DNA from: an uncultured Clostridia bacterium
GTDB taxonomy: Bacteria; Bacillota; Clostridia; Oscillospirales; Ruminococcaceae
Reading direction: 5' to 3'
Assembly (NCBI GenBank): GCA_944387885.1
Contig: CALXGR010000011.1
Span: forward strand, 1-57,036
Length of the DNA: 57,036 nt
The notes under the pieces were generated by a model, which did not search any database, was not told the DNA's origin, and was given only the letters and a program-made list of their open reading frames with translations. This document shows positions 8,384-16,237 of this stretch, one piece after another. Both the position numbers and the translations under genes were made by a program. Each line of letters begins with the position of its first letter. The stretch's first letter is position 1.

Positions 8384-8938
8384 TTACTCCTCGGCCTGGA
8401 TGGAGGTCAGTTCCTCGGTAGCCAGGGGGCTGACAGTCAACGCACCGTTAAGATAGTAGGTAGCGGTGGCATAGCCGATGGTCAGCTTATACTCCCGGCT
8501 GGTATCCAGCCCGGAGAAGGAGATGGAATAGCAGCTGCCGTCCGCATTCACCAGGGTCATGGCATCCCCCACATACTGGGCACGGCCGTCGTCGGTCATC
8601 ATCCAGAGACTGAGCCGGAAGGAGGGAACCACCGAAGATTCAGAGGTAGAGGTTGCCTGGCAGACCACCGAAATGGTATCACTGCCGGGGCGGAAATAGT
8701 CGGTGCTCTTATCCCGGATCCCATTGAACACAGCATACATGGTGCCGTCCTGAGCTGCACAGCTCATCCGGGCAGTCTGGTCCAGTCCTTCCACGCCGGT
8801 GGTGTCAATGGAACCGCCGGGAGTGACCGGGAGATAGTTGCTCTCAGTTTCAGCCACAGCCTCATCGCCGCAGCCGGCCAGGGAAAGAGCCAGCACCAAA
8901 GCCAGGGCCAGCGCCATCACTTTCAAAAGTCGTTTCAT
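8384..8938 (-). CDS. lipoprotein of unknown function
   Basis: 184 residues. The signal peptide is MKRLLKVMALALALVLALSL with the lipobox LSLAGC, so C23 would be lipidated and the protein displayed on the outer face of the membrane. The mature part is all-beta in character and rich in Ser and Thr, with no motif recognised. It reads from the promoter at 9014-9042 with a 70-base leader. It does not share an operon with the GHL10 gene, since a promoter lies between them, although both are exported and in the same direction. Confidence 0.75.
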   Translation of the reverse strand: MKRLLKVMALALALVLALSLAGCGDEAVAETESNYLPVTPGGSIDTTGVEGLDQTARMSCAAQDGTMYAVFNGIRDKSTDYFRPGSDTISVVCQATSTSESSVVPSFRLSLWMMTDDGRAQYVGDAMTLVNADGSCYSISFSGLDTSREYKLTIGYATATYYLNGALTVSPLATEELTSIQAEE

Positions 8939-9013
8939 ATTCTAATCCTCCCGCTTTGCATTTTCAAAGCTGCCGGGTAATGATAACCCGTTTTGGATAG
9001 TGGGTCATCGTTT

Positions 9014-9042
9014 ATTATATCCGATTTTCTCTTTCAGGGCAA
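9014..9042 (-). promoter_or_regulatory. promoter of the lipoprotein gene
   Basis: TTGCCC (9042-9037), 17 bases, TATAAT (9019-9014) on the minus strand, immediately after the stop of the GHL10 gene. Confidence 0.65.
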
Positions 9043-9048
9043 GGGGTT

Positions 9049-10296
9049 TCAGGCCACTCCGTTGAGCTGAGCCAGGGCCTGGACCTCCTGCTGGGCCAGA
9101 TCCGGCCAGGCGGAGTTTCTTCCCAGGAAATCGTACCGGTAAAGGGCATATCCGTCCGCTCCCTGTTCCAGGGCCAGGTCTGCCTGGTCGGCCAGGTTAT
9201 GCCCTGTATTCCACTGGGACACGCTGTCCGGGTTGGCTCCCCCGTCCCCGTCTCCGATGCGGTAGGCGCCCAGACCGAACATCAGCTCCACCCCTTCCCG
9301 CCGGGGCATGGCCATCCACTCGGCGGTGATGTTCTCAAAGGCGAACCGGGTGCTGCCTCCCGACAGCTGATACCCGAATCCCCAGTATACCTGGGGCAGC
9401 ACATAATCCAGGTAGCCTTCCTCAGTCATCCAGAGCCCCACATCGCTGTACTGGCCCTGGTAGTTATTGTCCGGGTTACCCTGAGGGCTGATTCCGAACC
9501 GGCAGTCCGGGGCAGTCTCCTTGACGGCGGCGTACAGCTGGGACACCAGGGCGGAGACATTCTCCCGCCGCCATTCCTCCAGGGAAAGGCTGGTGCCGCT
9601 GGCTTCGTATTCCCCGGCATCAAAGGAGGGGTCGGTGGTGGGGTAGAAATAGTCATCCAGGTGGATTCCGTCCACGTCATAGTTTTCCAGGATTTCCACC
9701 ACGCCGTCCACCACCATCTGGCGAATTTCAGGGAGGGAGGGGTCATAGTAAAGGCCCTCCCCCACGGTTTTCACCCGCTGGGGGTTGAGGACTGCCGGGT
9801 TATCCTGGCTCAGTTCACAGCCCGGGTAGGTGCTGTTCAGCTGGATGCGGTAAGGGTTGATCCAGGCTTCGATTTCCAGACCGGCCCCGTGTGCCAGCTC
9901 CACCATAATAGCCAGGGGGTCGTATCCCGGGTCCTGGCCCTGGGTGCCGGTGATGTAGTTGCTCCAGGGGTATATCTCGCTTTTGTAGAAGGCATCCCCG
10001 AAGGGCCGTACCTGAACGTAAAGCACGTTCACGCCCATGGCGGCGCTCTTTTCACAGATTTCCGAGAACCGGGCGGTGAATGCCTCCTGGCTGGAAAAAT
10101 CCGTGTTGATCCATTCCAGATAGGAGATCCACATCCCCACCCGGGGATTCTCCACCCGCTGTGCGGTCTGGGCGGGAGCGTCAGTCACAAAGGGGGAAGC
10201 CTCCCCTTCCTGGGGAAGGGCGTCTCCTTTTCCGCACCCTGCCAGAAGGGTCAGGGCCAGAGCCAGCATAAGGCCCAGGGCGATCCATCGTTTCAT
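9049..10296 (-). CDS. GHL10-family glycosyl hydrolase-like lipoprotein
   Basis: 415 residues from ATG 10296, chosen because AAAAAGGAGA lies 8 bases upstream and the signal peptide starts there. The lipobox is LLAGC (C21). The rest is a GHL10 (formerly DUF187) TIM barrel: VGMWISYLEWINT, NVLYVQVRPFGDAFY, LEIEAWINPYR, VDGIHLDDYFYP with the DD pair, DCRFGISPQGN and YLDYVLPQVYWGF. Relatives act on or bind cell-wall or external polysaccharide at the surface. It follows a small membrane protein gene by 4 bases, so the two form an operon. Confidence 0.9.
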   Translation of the reverse strand: MKRWIALGLMLALALTLLAGCGKGDALPQEGEASPFVTDAPAQTAQRVENPRVGMWISYLEWINTDFSSQEAFTARFSEICEKSAAMGVNVLYVQVRPFGDAFYKSEIYPWSNYITGTQGQDPGYDPLAIMVELAHGAGLEIEAWINPYRIQLNSTYPGCELSQDNPAVLNPQRVKTVGEGLYYDPSLPEIRQMVVDGVVEILENYDVDGIHLDDYFYPTTDPSFDAGEYEASGTSLSLEEWRRENVSALVSQLYAAVKETAPDCRFGISPQGNPDNNYQGQYSDVGLWMTEEGYLDYVLPQVYWGFGYQLSGGSTRFAFENITAEWMAMPRREGVELMFGLGAYRIGDGDGGANPDSVSQWNTGHNLADQADLALEQGADGYALYRYDFLGRNSAWPDLAQQEVQALAQLNGVA

Positions 10297-10300
10297 CTTG

Positions 10301-10828
10301 TCATTCTCCTTTTTCTTGCTGCCGGCGGTCCTCCTGCCGGTAGAGGGTGAGGGCCAGCCAGCCCCGGGCTGTGCAGGCCAGTATTTCCATGGCATAATAG
10401 AGCCAACCGCTCCGGCCCAGCCCCGCCACATTCAGGGCCACTGCCACCCGGGCCACGGCGGCCAGGGCTTCCCCGAAGGCCAGCAGCCGGAGCTGGCGAA
10501 CCACCGGGTTTCCCCGGTTCAGCTCAAACCAGCCGAACAGGGGCCAGGGCAGAGCCATCAGGATATAGTTCAGGGTGGGAAGTCCCGGAAACAGGACATT
10601 GGCGGCCAGGGTCACCAAAAAGCAGAGGAAATATTTCTGCTTTTCCCTGGTGGGGCTGCCTTTTACGGCGGCCAGGAAAAGAAACATCAACCCGGTCAGG
10701 GCAAAGGCCACGCTTTCCAGGGGAGCGATGGGGTCCCCCGACAGAGCGAAGAAGGCCCCCGCCATGGTGCAGCAGGCCGCAACCAGCCCCATCAGGTAGT
10801 AGGTTTTCCGTGTCACAGTGGCTTTCAT
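10301..10828 (-). CDS. five- to six-pass integral membrane protein
   Basis: 175 residues, largely hydrophobic, with segments at about 10-28, 35-53, 65-84, 87-100, 113-133 and 140-158. No family is recognised with confidence; it resembles short YhhN-like or DUF-type membrane proteins only in general pattern. It ends with a charged tail (RQEDRRQQEKGE). It is the first gene of an operon with the GHL10 lipoprotein. Confidence 0.72.
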   Translation of the reverse strand: MKATVTRKTYYLMGLVAACCTMAGAFFALSGDPIAPLESVAFALTGLMFLFLAAVKGSPTREKQKYFLCFLVTLAANVLFPGLPTLNYILMALPWPLFGWFELNRGNPVVRQLRLLAFGEALAAVARVAVALNVAGLGRSGWLYYAMEILACTARGWLALTLYRQEDRRQQEKGE

Positions 10829-10885
10829 GGGCTACTCCTCTTGTGGGAAAATTCCGGTCGTGAAAAAAGACCGATTCTGCCGCCT

Positions 10886-10891
10886 ATTATA
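10886..10891 (-). promoter_or_regulatory. -10 element for the membrane protein/GHL10 operon
   Basis: A perfect TATAAT on the minus strand, 58 bases before the start codon. The -35 (GTGCAA, 18 bases away) is weak. Confidence 0.45.
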
Positions 10892-10908
10892 GCATATCCG
10901 GGAAGATT

Positions 10909-10937
10909 TTGCACTTTCCCCGCGAAAGTGTTATAAT
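10909..10937 (+). promoter_or_regulatory. promoter for the 140-residue membrane-anchored protein
   Basis: TTGCAC, 17 bases, TATAAT, 36 bases before the start codon at 10973. Confidence 0.7.
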
Positions 10938-10972
10938 ATCTTAATAAACTTTTCAGAAAGGAGGGGGCAGGT

Positions 10973-11395
10973 ATGTGGATTTCTCTGGCTTTGGCCCTTC
11001 TGCTGGTGGGAGGAATCTTCTGGGTGCTCCGGAAAAAGGAGCTGGACCGCCGGAAAGGGGACGGCCCCTGCGCCCCTCTGGAATACCGTACCTCCCTGGC
11101 CTTTGATGAATGTCTGGACCGGCTGCGGGACCCCGGCCCCCGGGACCTGTTCCGGTACACCTGCCGCCGGGAGCGGGACGGCAGCTTCACCCTCCATTTC
11201 ACCGCCCATCAGCCCACCAACCAGCCCCTGGATACCCTGTACAGTTTACGGCTGGACAGCGGAAAACAGACCATCGTCACCCTTATCTTCCTCCGGGAGG
11301 CCTTCGGCTACGGGGAACCGGTCTTTCCCCGGGAATTGCTGGACCAATTTCTTTTGGAAAAGCTGGAAGCCCGACCGGCTCAGACAGAAAAATAG
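10973..11395 (+). CDS. hypothetical protein with N-terminal membrane anchor
   Basis: 140 residues. An N-terminal membrane segment (about residues 2-20, ISLALALLLVGGIFWVL) is followed by a basic stop-transfer stretch and a cytoplasmic domain of about 115 residues rich in Arg, Leu and acidic residues. The family is not recognised. AAAGGAGGGGG precedes the ATG. It has its own promoter and lies directly upstream of the tRNA promoter; no terminator is seen between them. Confidence 0.7.
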   Translation: MWISLALALLLVGGIFWVLRKKELDRRKGDGPCAPLEYRTSLAFDECLDRLRDPGPRDLFRYTCRRERDGSFTLHFTAHQPTNQPLDTLYSLRLDSGKQTIVTLIFLREAFGYGEPVFPRELLDQFLLEKLEARPAQTEK

Positions 11396-11397
11396 GC

Positions 11398-11425
11398 TTG
11401 CAATACCGGCCTTTTTTGGTATAAT
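11398..11425 (+). promoter_or_regulatory. tRNA promoter
   Basis: TTGCAA, 16 bases, TATAAT, ending 17 bases before the tRNA. It begins at the stop codon of the upstream gene. Confidence 0.75.
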
Positions 11426-11442
11426 GGGAAGGTAACCTTCAC

Positions 11443-11519
11443 GGGCCAGTAGTTCAGTTGGTTAGAACCCCCGGCTCATAACCGGGTTGTGGCGAGTTCG
11501 AGTCTTGCCTGGCCCACCA
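11443..11519 (+). tRNA. tRNA with CAU anticodon (elongator Met; Ile2 possible)
   Basis: A full cloverleaf can be drawn: acceptor GGGCCAG/CTGGCCC, D-stem GTTC/GAAC, anticodon stem CCCGG/CCGGG with loop CTCATAA, five-base variable loop, T-arm GCGAG-TTCGAGT-CTTGC, discriminator A and an encoded CCA. The anticodon CAT is at about 11477-11479. The paired first acceptor position rules out initiator tRNA. A CAU tRNA may also be the lysidine-modified Ile2 type, and the sequence alone does not settle which. Confidence 0.93.
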
Positions 11520-11524
11520 CCAAT

Positions 11525-11557
11525 GCCGCAGACATTCCGTCTGCGGCGTTTTTTATT
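11525..11557 (+). terminator. tRNA terminator
   Basis: GCCGCAGAC, loop ATTCC, GTCTGCGGC, then GTTTTTTATTTT. A second small hairpin with a seven-T tail follows at 11588-11608. Confidence 0.88.
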
Positions 11558-11614
11558 TTAAAAATCGGGGCCGCCCCTCCTTGCTGCAAAGCCGGGAGCG
11601 GCTTTTTTTACGCA

Positions 11615-11656
11615 AAAGTCCCCCGCCTGCCGGTTTCCCGGTCAGGCGGGGGACTG
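11615..11656 (-). terminator. terminator of the surface protein gene
   Basis: AGTCCCCCGCCTG pairs with CAGGCGGGGGACT around a 13-base loop; the minus-strand transcript then runs into TTTTGCG. It is 37 bases past the stop of the gene at 11693. Confidence 0.75.
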
Positions 11657-11692
11657 ATTCTCAGAGATTGACTGTCCCGGTTTCAGGGGGCA

Positions 11693-14239
11693 TCAGTCGT
11701 AAAGGGAGCGCTTGAACCGCAGGAACGCCACGCCTCCGATGAGGAGGACGGCAGCGCCGCCGCCCAGGGCGATCCAGAGCAGATTTCCGCTCTTCTCGGA
11801 ATCTTCCTTATCCTCAGGCTGCTGGGTGGGCTGAGGGGTGGGCACCGGGGTAGCCTGGGCAGGCTGCTCCACGGTAAAGGTGGTCTTGGCGCTGGAGTTT
11901 TCCAGTGCGATGACCAGGGTGTAGCTGCCCGGGTCCAGAGTCTTTAAGTATTCCTGGGTCAGGGTGACGGTGTTCCCCTGCTGCTGGTACTGGCCCTCTT
12001 TCAGGGTGGTCCCGTTTACCTGGACCCGCAGGAACTTGCCATCCCCTGCATAGGTGAAGGAAAGGCCTTGGGTACTGTCGGTCTGCCACTTGCCATTGGC
12101 GCCGGTGGTGACGGAAGCGGTGGCGGCGGGCTTGGCGTCAGGGTCAGCCTGACCGCACCGGGTGCACTTGCCGTCCTTGTAGTTGTGGCCCAGGGCAGAC
12201 AAGGTCACATTGCCCTTGGTGGTGGTATAGGTATTGCCGTTGAACACCACCTGAGCCTGCTGGGTAGCGGTGCCGGGCTGGGTGCAGGTAGCCTCGGTGG
12301 AGGTCTTGGTGGTGACGGTGGCCTTGTTCTCGCTCTTTTCACCGCAGACAGAGCAGGTGAAGGTGACGGTGCAGCTCTTGCCGTCCTTGGACCAGGTCCA
12401 GACCGGCTCCCCGTACTTGTGGCCGGGGGCGGGGATGACCTTATCCTTTACCAGGACCTTGCCGCAGACCACGCAGGTGGCAGTGCCTTCCCGGCCGTTG
12501 GTATCACAGGTGGCGGGGTAGTCCCCTTCCCACTTGGCCACATGGTCCCCCAGAGGGATATCAGTAACATCCTTGGTGGAGGTATAGGTTTTTCCGTCCA
12601 GCTCTGCCGTGGCGGTGTAGGTGGTGACCCCCTTGGCCTGACAGGTGGCGGGGGTCTTGACGGCAGAGGTGATTTTCACTGTGGGAGATGCCGTATGACT
12701 CTGGTCCTTCGTACAGGTAAAGGTGACGGTACATTTCTTGCCGTCCGCAGACCAGCTCCAGACAGGTTCGCCCCAACTGTGTCCGGTGGCAGGAATTTCC
12801 TGCTTTTCCAGGGTGGTCTCGGTCATTCCCTTATCATCAGCAAAGTATTTTTTGCAGCCGTCGCAGTACCAGTATGCCTGGTTGCCCTTGTCGGTGCAGG
12901 TAGCAGGCTTGGCCTCGGTCTTGACCAGGGTATGCTGATGTTGAACCGTCAGGACGACCGCATCGCTTGTAGCTTCGCCGCCATCCCCTTTGACCACACA
13001 GCGGTATTGAATCCCGCTCATCTCCATTGTGGTTTGCTGGATGGTATAGGTCGCATTGGTCGCGCCTTCGATGTCTGCCCAATTGTCCCCGTCATCAAGG
13101 CTCTTCTGCCACTGATAGGTCAGCTTGCCGCTGCCGGTGGCGGTAAGGGTGAAGATTGCCTTCTCGCCCTCTTTCACATCAGCCTTACCCGGCTGGGCGG
13201 TAATCTGGGTGGACGCATAATTGACCGCTCCACTGCCCTCCGGCTTACCGGTGAGGGTTCCGCCTGCCTGGACATCCACGGTACCGTTGTTGGTCAGTTT
13301 TTTGCCCTCCGGAACGGTAAGGCTGGCGTTCTTTACGATGGTCAGGGTCTCATCCTTGCCGACGGTCAGGTCCTTCTGCAAGGTCACATTGCCGTACACG
13401 GTACCGGTATTGCCGTCAAAGACCATGCCGCCGATTGTACTGCTACCTGTTCCGTACTGAACCCCAGTAGAAGAATTACTTGTAATTCCACCGGCACTGC
13501 CTTTGGCCCGCACGATAGCGTTGTTGCTGACGGTGACTGTGGGCGTGCCGGAACCGGAGGTACTGGAGCCAAACTGCATTTGAATCCCCGCATTTGTCGC
13601 TCCGCTGCCAGTCGCGGTCAAACTGCCGCCATCCACGGTGAGTGATGCACTTGAGGTTTCGCTACTACCGCTCTGCACGGTAACGCCAAAGCCAAAGGAA
13701 CTTGTGGCTGTGACCATTGCGTTCTCGATGCCCAGGGCAGCATTACCGTTGGAACTGATAACATAGATTGGATCTTGATTTGAGTTGACATACAAGGTGC
13801 CGCTGCCCGTGATGGTCAGGTTGGCACTGTCAATAGAGGGGGCATACACACGAATTCCATAGCTGACACCTTCTATTGTATTGGTGCCCTCCAACTTGAT
13901 AATCAAGTTTGCATCCCCGCTTTGATTGAGCACGCCAATGGCCGCTCCGGTAATATTAGTAAGGGGTTCTTCGTCGGCATGCAATTCATTTTTGATGGTG
14001 GCGCTGCGCAGAGTCAGCGTGCTGCCGTCCCACTTGATGTTGTAGTTGTCGGCTCTTGCGCCCTCTGTCACCACTTCGCCCTTTTCGTTTGTTGTGGCGT
14101 AAACGATACTGCCAGAACTTCCGGTAAGCGCCACACCTCCCACATAAACAGTATTCGTATCTGCCGCCAGCGCCGTGACGGGCAGCAGGCCCAAGGCGAA
14201 GACCATGGCCAGCAAAAGAGAACCAATATATCGTTTCAT
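11693..14239 (-). CDS. large repeat-rich surface protein with C-terminal membrane anchor
   Basis: 848 residues from ATG 14239, chosen because GGAAAGGAGGT lies just upstream and a signal peptide (LLLAMVFALGLLPVTALA) begins there. Residues about 25-330 form a beta-rich Ser/Thr/Gly region like a right-handed helix adhesin. An Ig-like segment follows (TYQWQKSLDDGDNW, YRCVVKG). Residues 487-700 hold cysteine-rich repeats: HSWGEPVWSWSADGKKCTV and HKYGEPVWTWSKDGKSCTV each start a unit, and GHNYKDGKCTRCG closes the series. A Pro/Thr/Gln linker leads to a membrane segment at about 819-842 and the tail RFKRSLYD. No LPXTG-type sorting signal is seen. It is probably an adhesin or wall-associated protein. 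Confidence 0.82.
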   Translation of the reverse strand: MKRYIGSLLLAMVFALGLLPVTALAADTNTVYVGGVALTGSSGSIVYATTNEKGEVVTEGARADNYNIKWDGSTLTLRSATIKNELHADEEPLTNITGAAIGVLNQSGDANLIIKLEGTNTIEGVSYGIRVYAPSIDSANLTITGSGTLYVNSNQDPIYVISSNGNAALGIENAMVTATSSFGFGVTVQSGSSETSSASLTVDGGSLTATGSGATNAGIQMQFGSSTSGSGTPTVTVSNNAIVRAKGSAGGITSNSSTGVQYGTGSSTIGGMVFDGNTGTVYGNVTLQKDLTVGKDETLTIVKNASLTVPEGKKLTNNGTVDVQAGGTLTGKPEGSGAVNYASTQITAQPGKADVKEGEKAIFTLTATGSGKLTYQWQKSLDDGDNWADIEGATNATYTIQQTTMEMSGIQYRCVVKGDGGEATSDAVVLTVQHQHTLVKTEAKPATCTDKGNQAYWYCDGCKKYFADDKGMTETTLEKQEIPATGHSWGEPVWSWSADGKKCTVTFTCTKDQSHTASPTVKITSAVKTPATCQAKGVTTYTATAELDGKTYTSTKDVTDIPLGDHVAKWEGDYPATCDTNGREGTATCVVCGKVLVKDKVIPAPGHKYGEPVWTWSKDGKSCTVTFTCSVCGEKSENKATVTTKTSTEATCTQPGTATQQAQVVFNGNTYTTTKGNVTLSALGHNYKDGKCTRCGQADPDAKPAATASVTTGANGKWQTDSTQGLSFTYAGDGKFLRVQVNGTTLKEGQYQQQGNTVTLTQEYLKTLDPGSYTLVIALENSSAKTTFTVEQPAQATPVPTPQPTQQPEDKEDSEKSGNLLWIALGGGAAVLLIGGVAFLRFKRSLYD

Positions 14240-14311
14240 AAGGGTTACCTCCTTTCCTCCCGGGTCTCGGGAGGGGCATGGGAGCAAGTCTCCCTTTCCC
14301 ATTGCTTGTAT

Positions 14312-14330
14312 ACCACCCGATTCGGGTGGT
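14312..14330 (-). ncRNA. 5'-end hairpin of the surface protein mRNA
   Basis: ACCACCCG-ATT-CGGGTGGT, eight base pairs, placed within a few bases of the predicted transcript start (about 14336). It may protect the 5' end of the mRNA. It is a structural observation only. Confidence 0.45.
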
Positions 14331-14342
14331 TTTGTTGCCTTC

Positions 14343-14371
14343 ATTATACAGGATTTTCCTCCGTTCTACAA
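14343..14371 (-). promoter_or_regulatory. promoter of the surface protein gene
   Basis: TTGTAG (14371-14366), 17 bases, TATAAT (14348-14343). Confidence 0.68.
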
Positions 14372-14408
14372 GAGGAAAACCCGGAATTTCGGGCTACATT
14401 AAGGAAAT

Positions 14409-16034
14409 TTAAGAATTATCCGGGGCCGGTTTTCCAAAGCGGCCTCCTGCCATGACCAGCACATCTCCCGCCTGGAGAAGGGTACTGCCCCGGGGAATGA
14501 CCACTTTCTCCCCCCGCTTGATCAGGATGACCAGCAGTTCCCGGGGAGTATCGGCCTGGGCCAGGGTCTTGCCGCACCAATCCGAGCCGGGGCGCACCTC
14601 TACCTCCCGCAAGGGAAGGCTCCGTTCTCCCTCCCGGCCCAGGCTGGCCAGAACCAACTCATCCCCCGGTTCCAGCACCGTGTCCCCGGAGGGGACCAGC
14701 GCCTGTCCCCTGCGTTCCACCATGGCCAGAATAGTATCCGGGGGAAGAATGACGGTCCGCAAGGCGTTCCCGGTCCAGGGGTGGCCTGCCGCCAGCCGGT
14801 AGCGCAGGAACCGGACATCCGCCTGGTCAGAGTAATCGCTGAAGGTGCGCAGAACATTCTCCTTGTCGTCGATCATCTCCAGCCGCCGTGCCACCCAGGG
14901 CAGCAGGCTGCCCTGGAACAGGATAGAGAGAAGGACCACGCAGAAAACCATATTGAAAAGCTGCTCCCCGCCGGGAGTATCCGCCACCACTACAGTGATG
15001 GCAAAAACGATACTGGCCGCTCCCCGCAGCCCCGCCCAGGCCACTGTAAGGACCTGGCCCAGGCTGGCCCGGAAAGGAGCCAGCAGAAGGGCAACCACCG
15101 CCGGACGGCCCACAAAGGTAAGGAAAATCCCCACCCCAAGGGCCGGAAAAAAGGCTCCCGGCAGCTGCCGGGGAAAGCAGAGCAGACCCAGCACAAAGAA
15201 GGTGAACACCTGGGCCAGGCTGGTAAGGCCGTCGAAAAAGGTGACCATGGCCCGCTTATCCTGGAACCGGGCATTCCCCAGCCAGAGTCCCGCCAGGTAG
15301 ACTCCCAGGTATCCGTTTCCCCCCAAAGCCGCCGGAAGGGCATACGCCAGCACCGCCCCTGCAAGGACCAGCACCTGACGGAATCCAGTCCCTACCTCCT
15401 GGAGACGGTCCAGCAGCCAGAGAAGCCCCATGGCCGTGAGGATGCCGGGGACCGCTCCCAGGACCAGCTGCCGCACCAGGGTGAGAAGGACCTGCGCCGG
15501 GCCTACCTGCCCTTCCAGGGCAGTGAGGAGCAGACTGGTCAGAAGATAGGCGCAGGGGTCATTGCTTCCGCTTTCCACTTCCAGCAGGGAAGCGGTGTTG
15601 TATTTCAGGTTGAGCTGACGGCTGCGAAGAATGCTGAACACGCTGGCCGCATCGGTGGAGCCCAGCACGCTGCCCAGCAAAAGGCCATACCACCATTCCA
15701 TTCCCAGGACATAGTGGCAGAACGCCCCGGTCACCCCCGCTGTAAGGACCACCCCTGCGGTGGACAGCAGAACCGCCTGAGGCGCTACCGGACGGGCTGC
15801 ACTCCACTTGGTGCCGAAGCCGCCGTAAAACATAATGAAGAGCAGGCAGACCGAGCATATCTGTTCGGCAAAAGCAAAGTCATCGAAGTTTATCCGGAAC
15901 AATCCGTCCGACCCAAAGAGCATTCCCACCCCCAGAAACAACAGGAGCATGGGAATCCCCATCCGGTTGGACAGACGGCTGCAAAGAACACAGAGGATAA
16001 GTACGGCGCTGATGGTAAGAAGAATGGGGGTCAT
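14409..16034 (-). CDS. potassium/proton antiporter, CPA1 NhaP2 type
   Basis: 541 residues. The N-terminal 380 or so form a Na+/H+ exchanger membrane domain with about 12 helices, including MLLLFLGVGMLFG, LLLGSVLGSTDAASVFSIL and LEVESGSNDPCAYLLT, the ion-site regions of the CPA1 family. The C-terminal part is a cytoplasmic TrkA_C domain (about 455-535: LAQADTPRELLVILIKRGEKVVIPRGSTLLQAGDVLVMAGG region), which marks K+/H+ antiporters of the NhaP2/CvrA type and may bind nucleotides. Role: pH and K+ balance. AAAGGA precedes the ATG. The gene stands alone. Confidence 0.9.
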   Translation of the reverse strand: MTPILLTISAVLILCVLCSRLSNRMGIPMLLLFLGVGMLFGSDGLFRINFDDFAFAEQICSVCLLFIMFYGGFGTKWSAARPVAPQAVLLSTAGVVLTAGVTGAFCHYVLGMEWWYGLLLGSVLGSTDAASVFSILRSRQLNLKYNTASLLEVESGSNDPCAYLLTSLLLTALEGQVGPAQVLLTLVRQLVLGAVPGILTAMGLLWLLDRLQEVGTGFRQVLVLAGAVLAYALPAALGGNGYLGVYLAGLWLGNARFQDKRAMVTFFDGLTSLAQVFTFFVLGLLCFPRQLPGAFFPALGVGIFLTFVGRPAVVALLLAPFRASLGQVLTVAWAGLRGAASIVFAITVVVADTPGGEQLFNMVFCVVLLSILFQGSLLPWVARRLEMIDDKENVLRTFSDYSDQADVRFLRYRLAAGHPWTGNALRTVILPPDTILAMVERRGQALVPSGDTVLEPGDELVLASLGREGERSLPLREVEVRPGSDWCGKTLAQADTPRELLVILIKRGEKVVIPRGSTLLQAGDVLVMAGGRFGKPAPDNS

Positions 16035-16126
16035 GGCAGTTCCTTTCCTGGCAATTTATACTTTGATTGTACCATAGTTTTCCCAAAGCCGGAAAGGTAA
16101 TTTTCAGAAACTCCGGGGTGACCCTC

Positions 16127-16155
16127 TTGTATTGGGAAAAGATTTGTGGTAAAGT
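16127..16155 (+). promoter_or_regulatory. promoter of the sugar amidotransferase gene
   Basis: TTGTAT, 17 bases, TAAAGT. A start near 16162 would put the terminator hairpin at 16168-16206 at the very beginning of the transcript. Confidence 0.55.
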
Positions 16156-16167
16156 GTTTTTGTTGGC

Positions 16168-16209
16168 AAAGGCGCCGGACAGAGGGATACTCTGTCCGGC
16201 GCCTTTTTT
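16168..16209 (+). terminator. strong hairpin with T-run in the leader of the amidotransferase gene
   Basis: A 17-base-pair perfect stem (AAAGGCGCCGGACAGAG and complement) with loop GGATA and a six-T run, 29 bases before the start codon. No convergent gene needs it: the upstream antiporter gene reads away. It may therefore attenuate the downstream gene, or end a short leader RNA. Confidence 0.8.
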
Positions 16210-16237
16210 GCTTTAGATGAAAAGAGAGGTATTTTTT

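Noticed and set aside
11693..11800. LPXTG-type sorting signal in the large surface protein
   Set aside because: The tail has only a linker ending EDSEKSG, a membrane segment and RFKRSLYD; no sorting pentapeptide is present.
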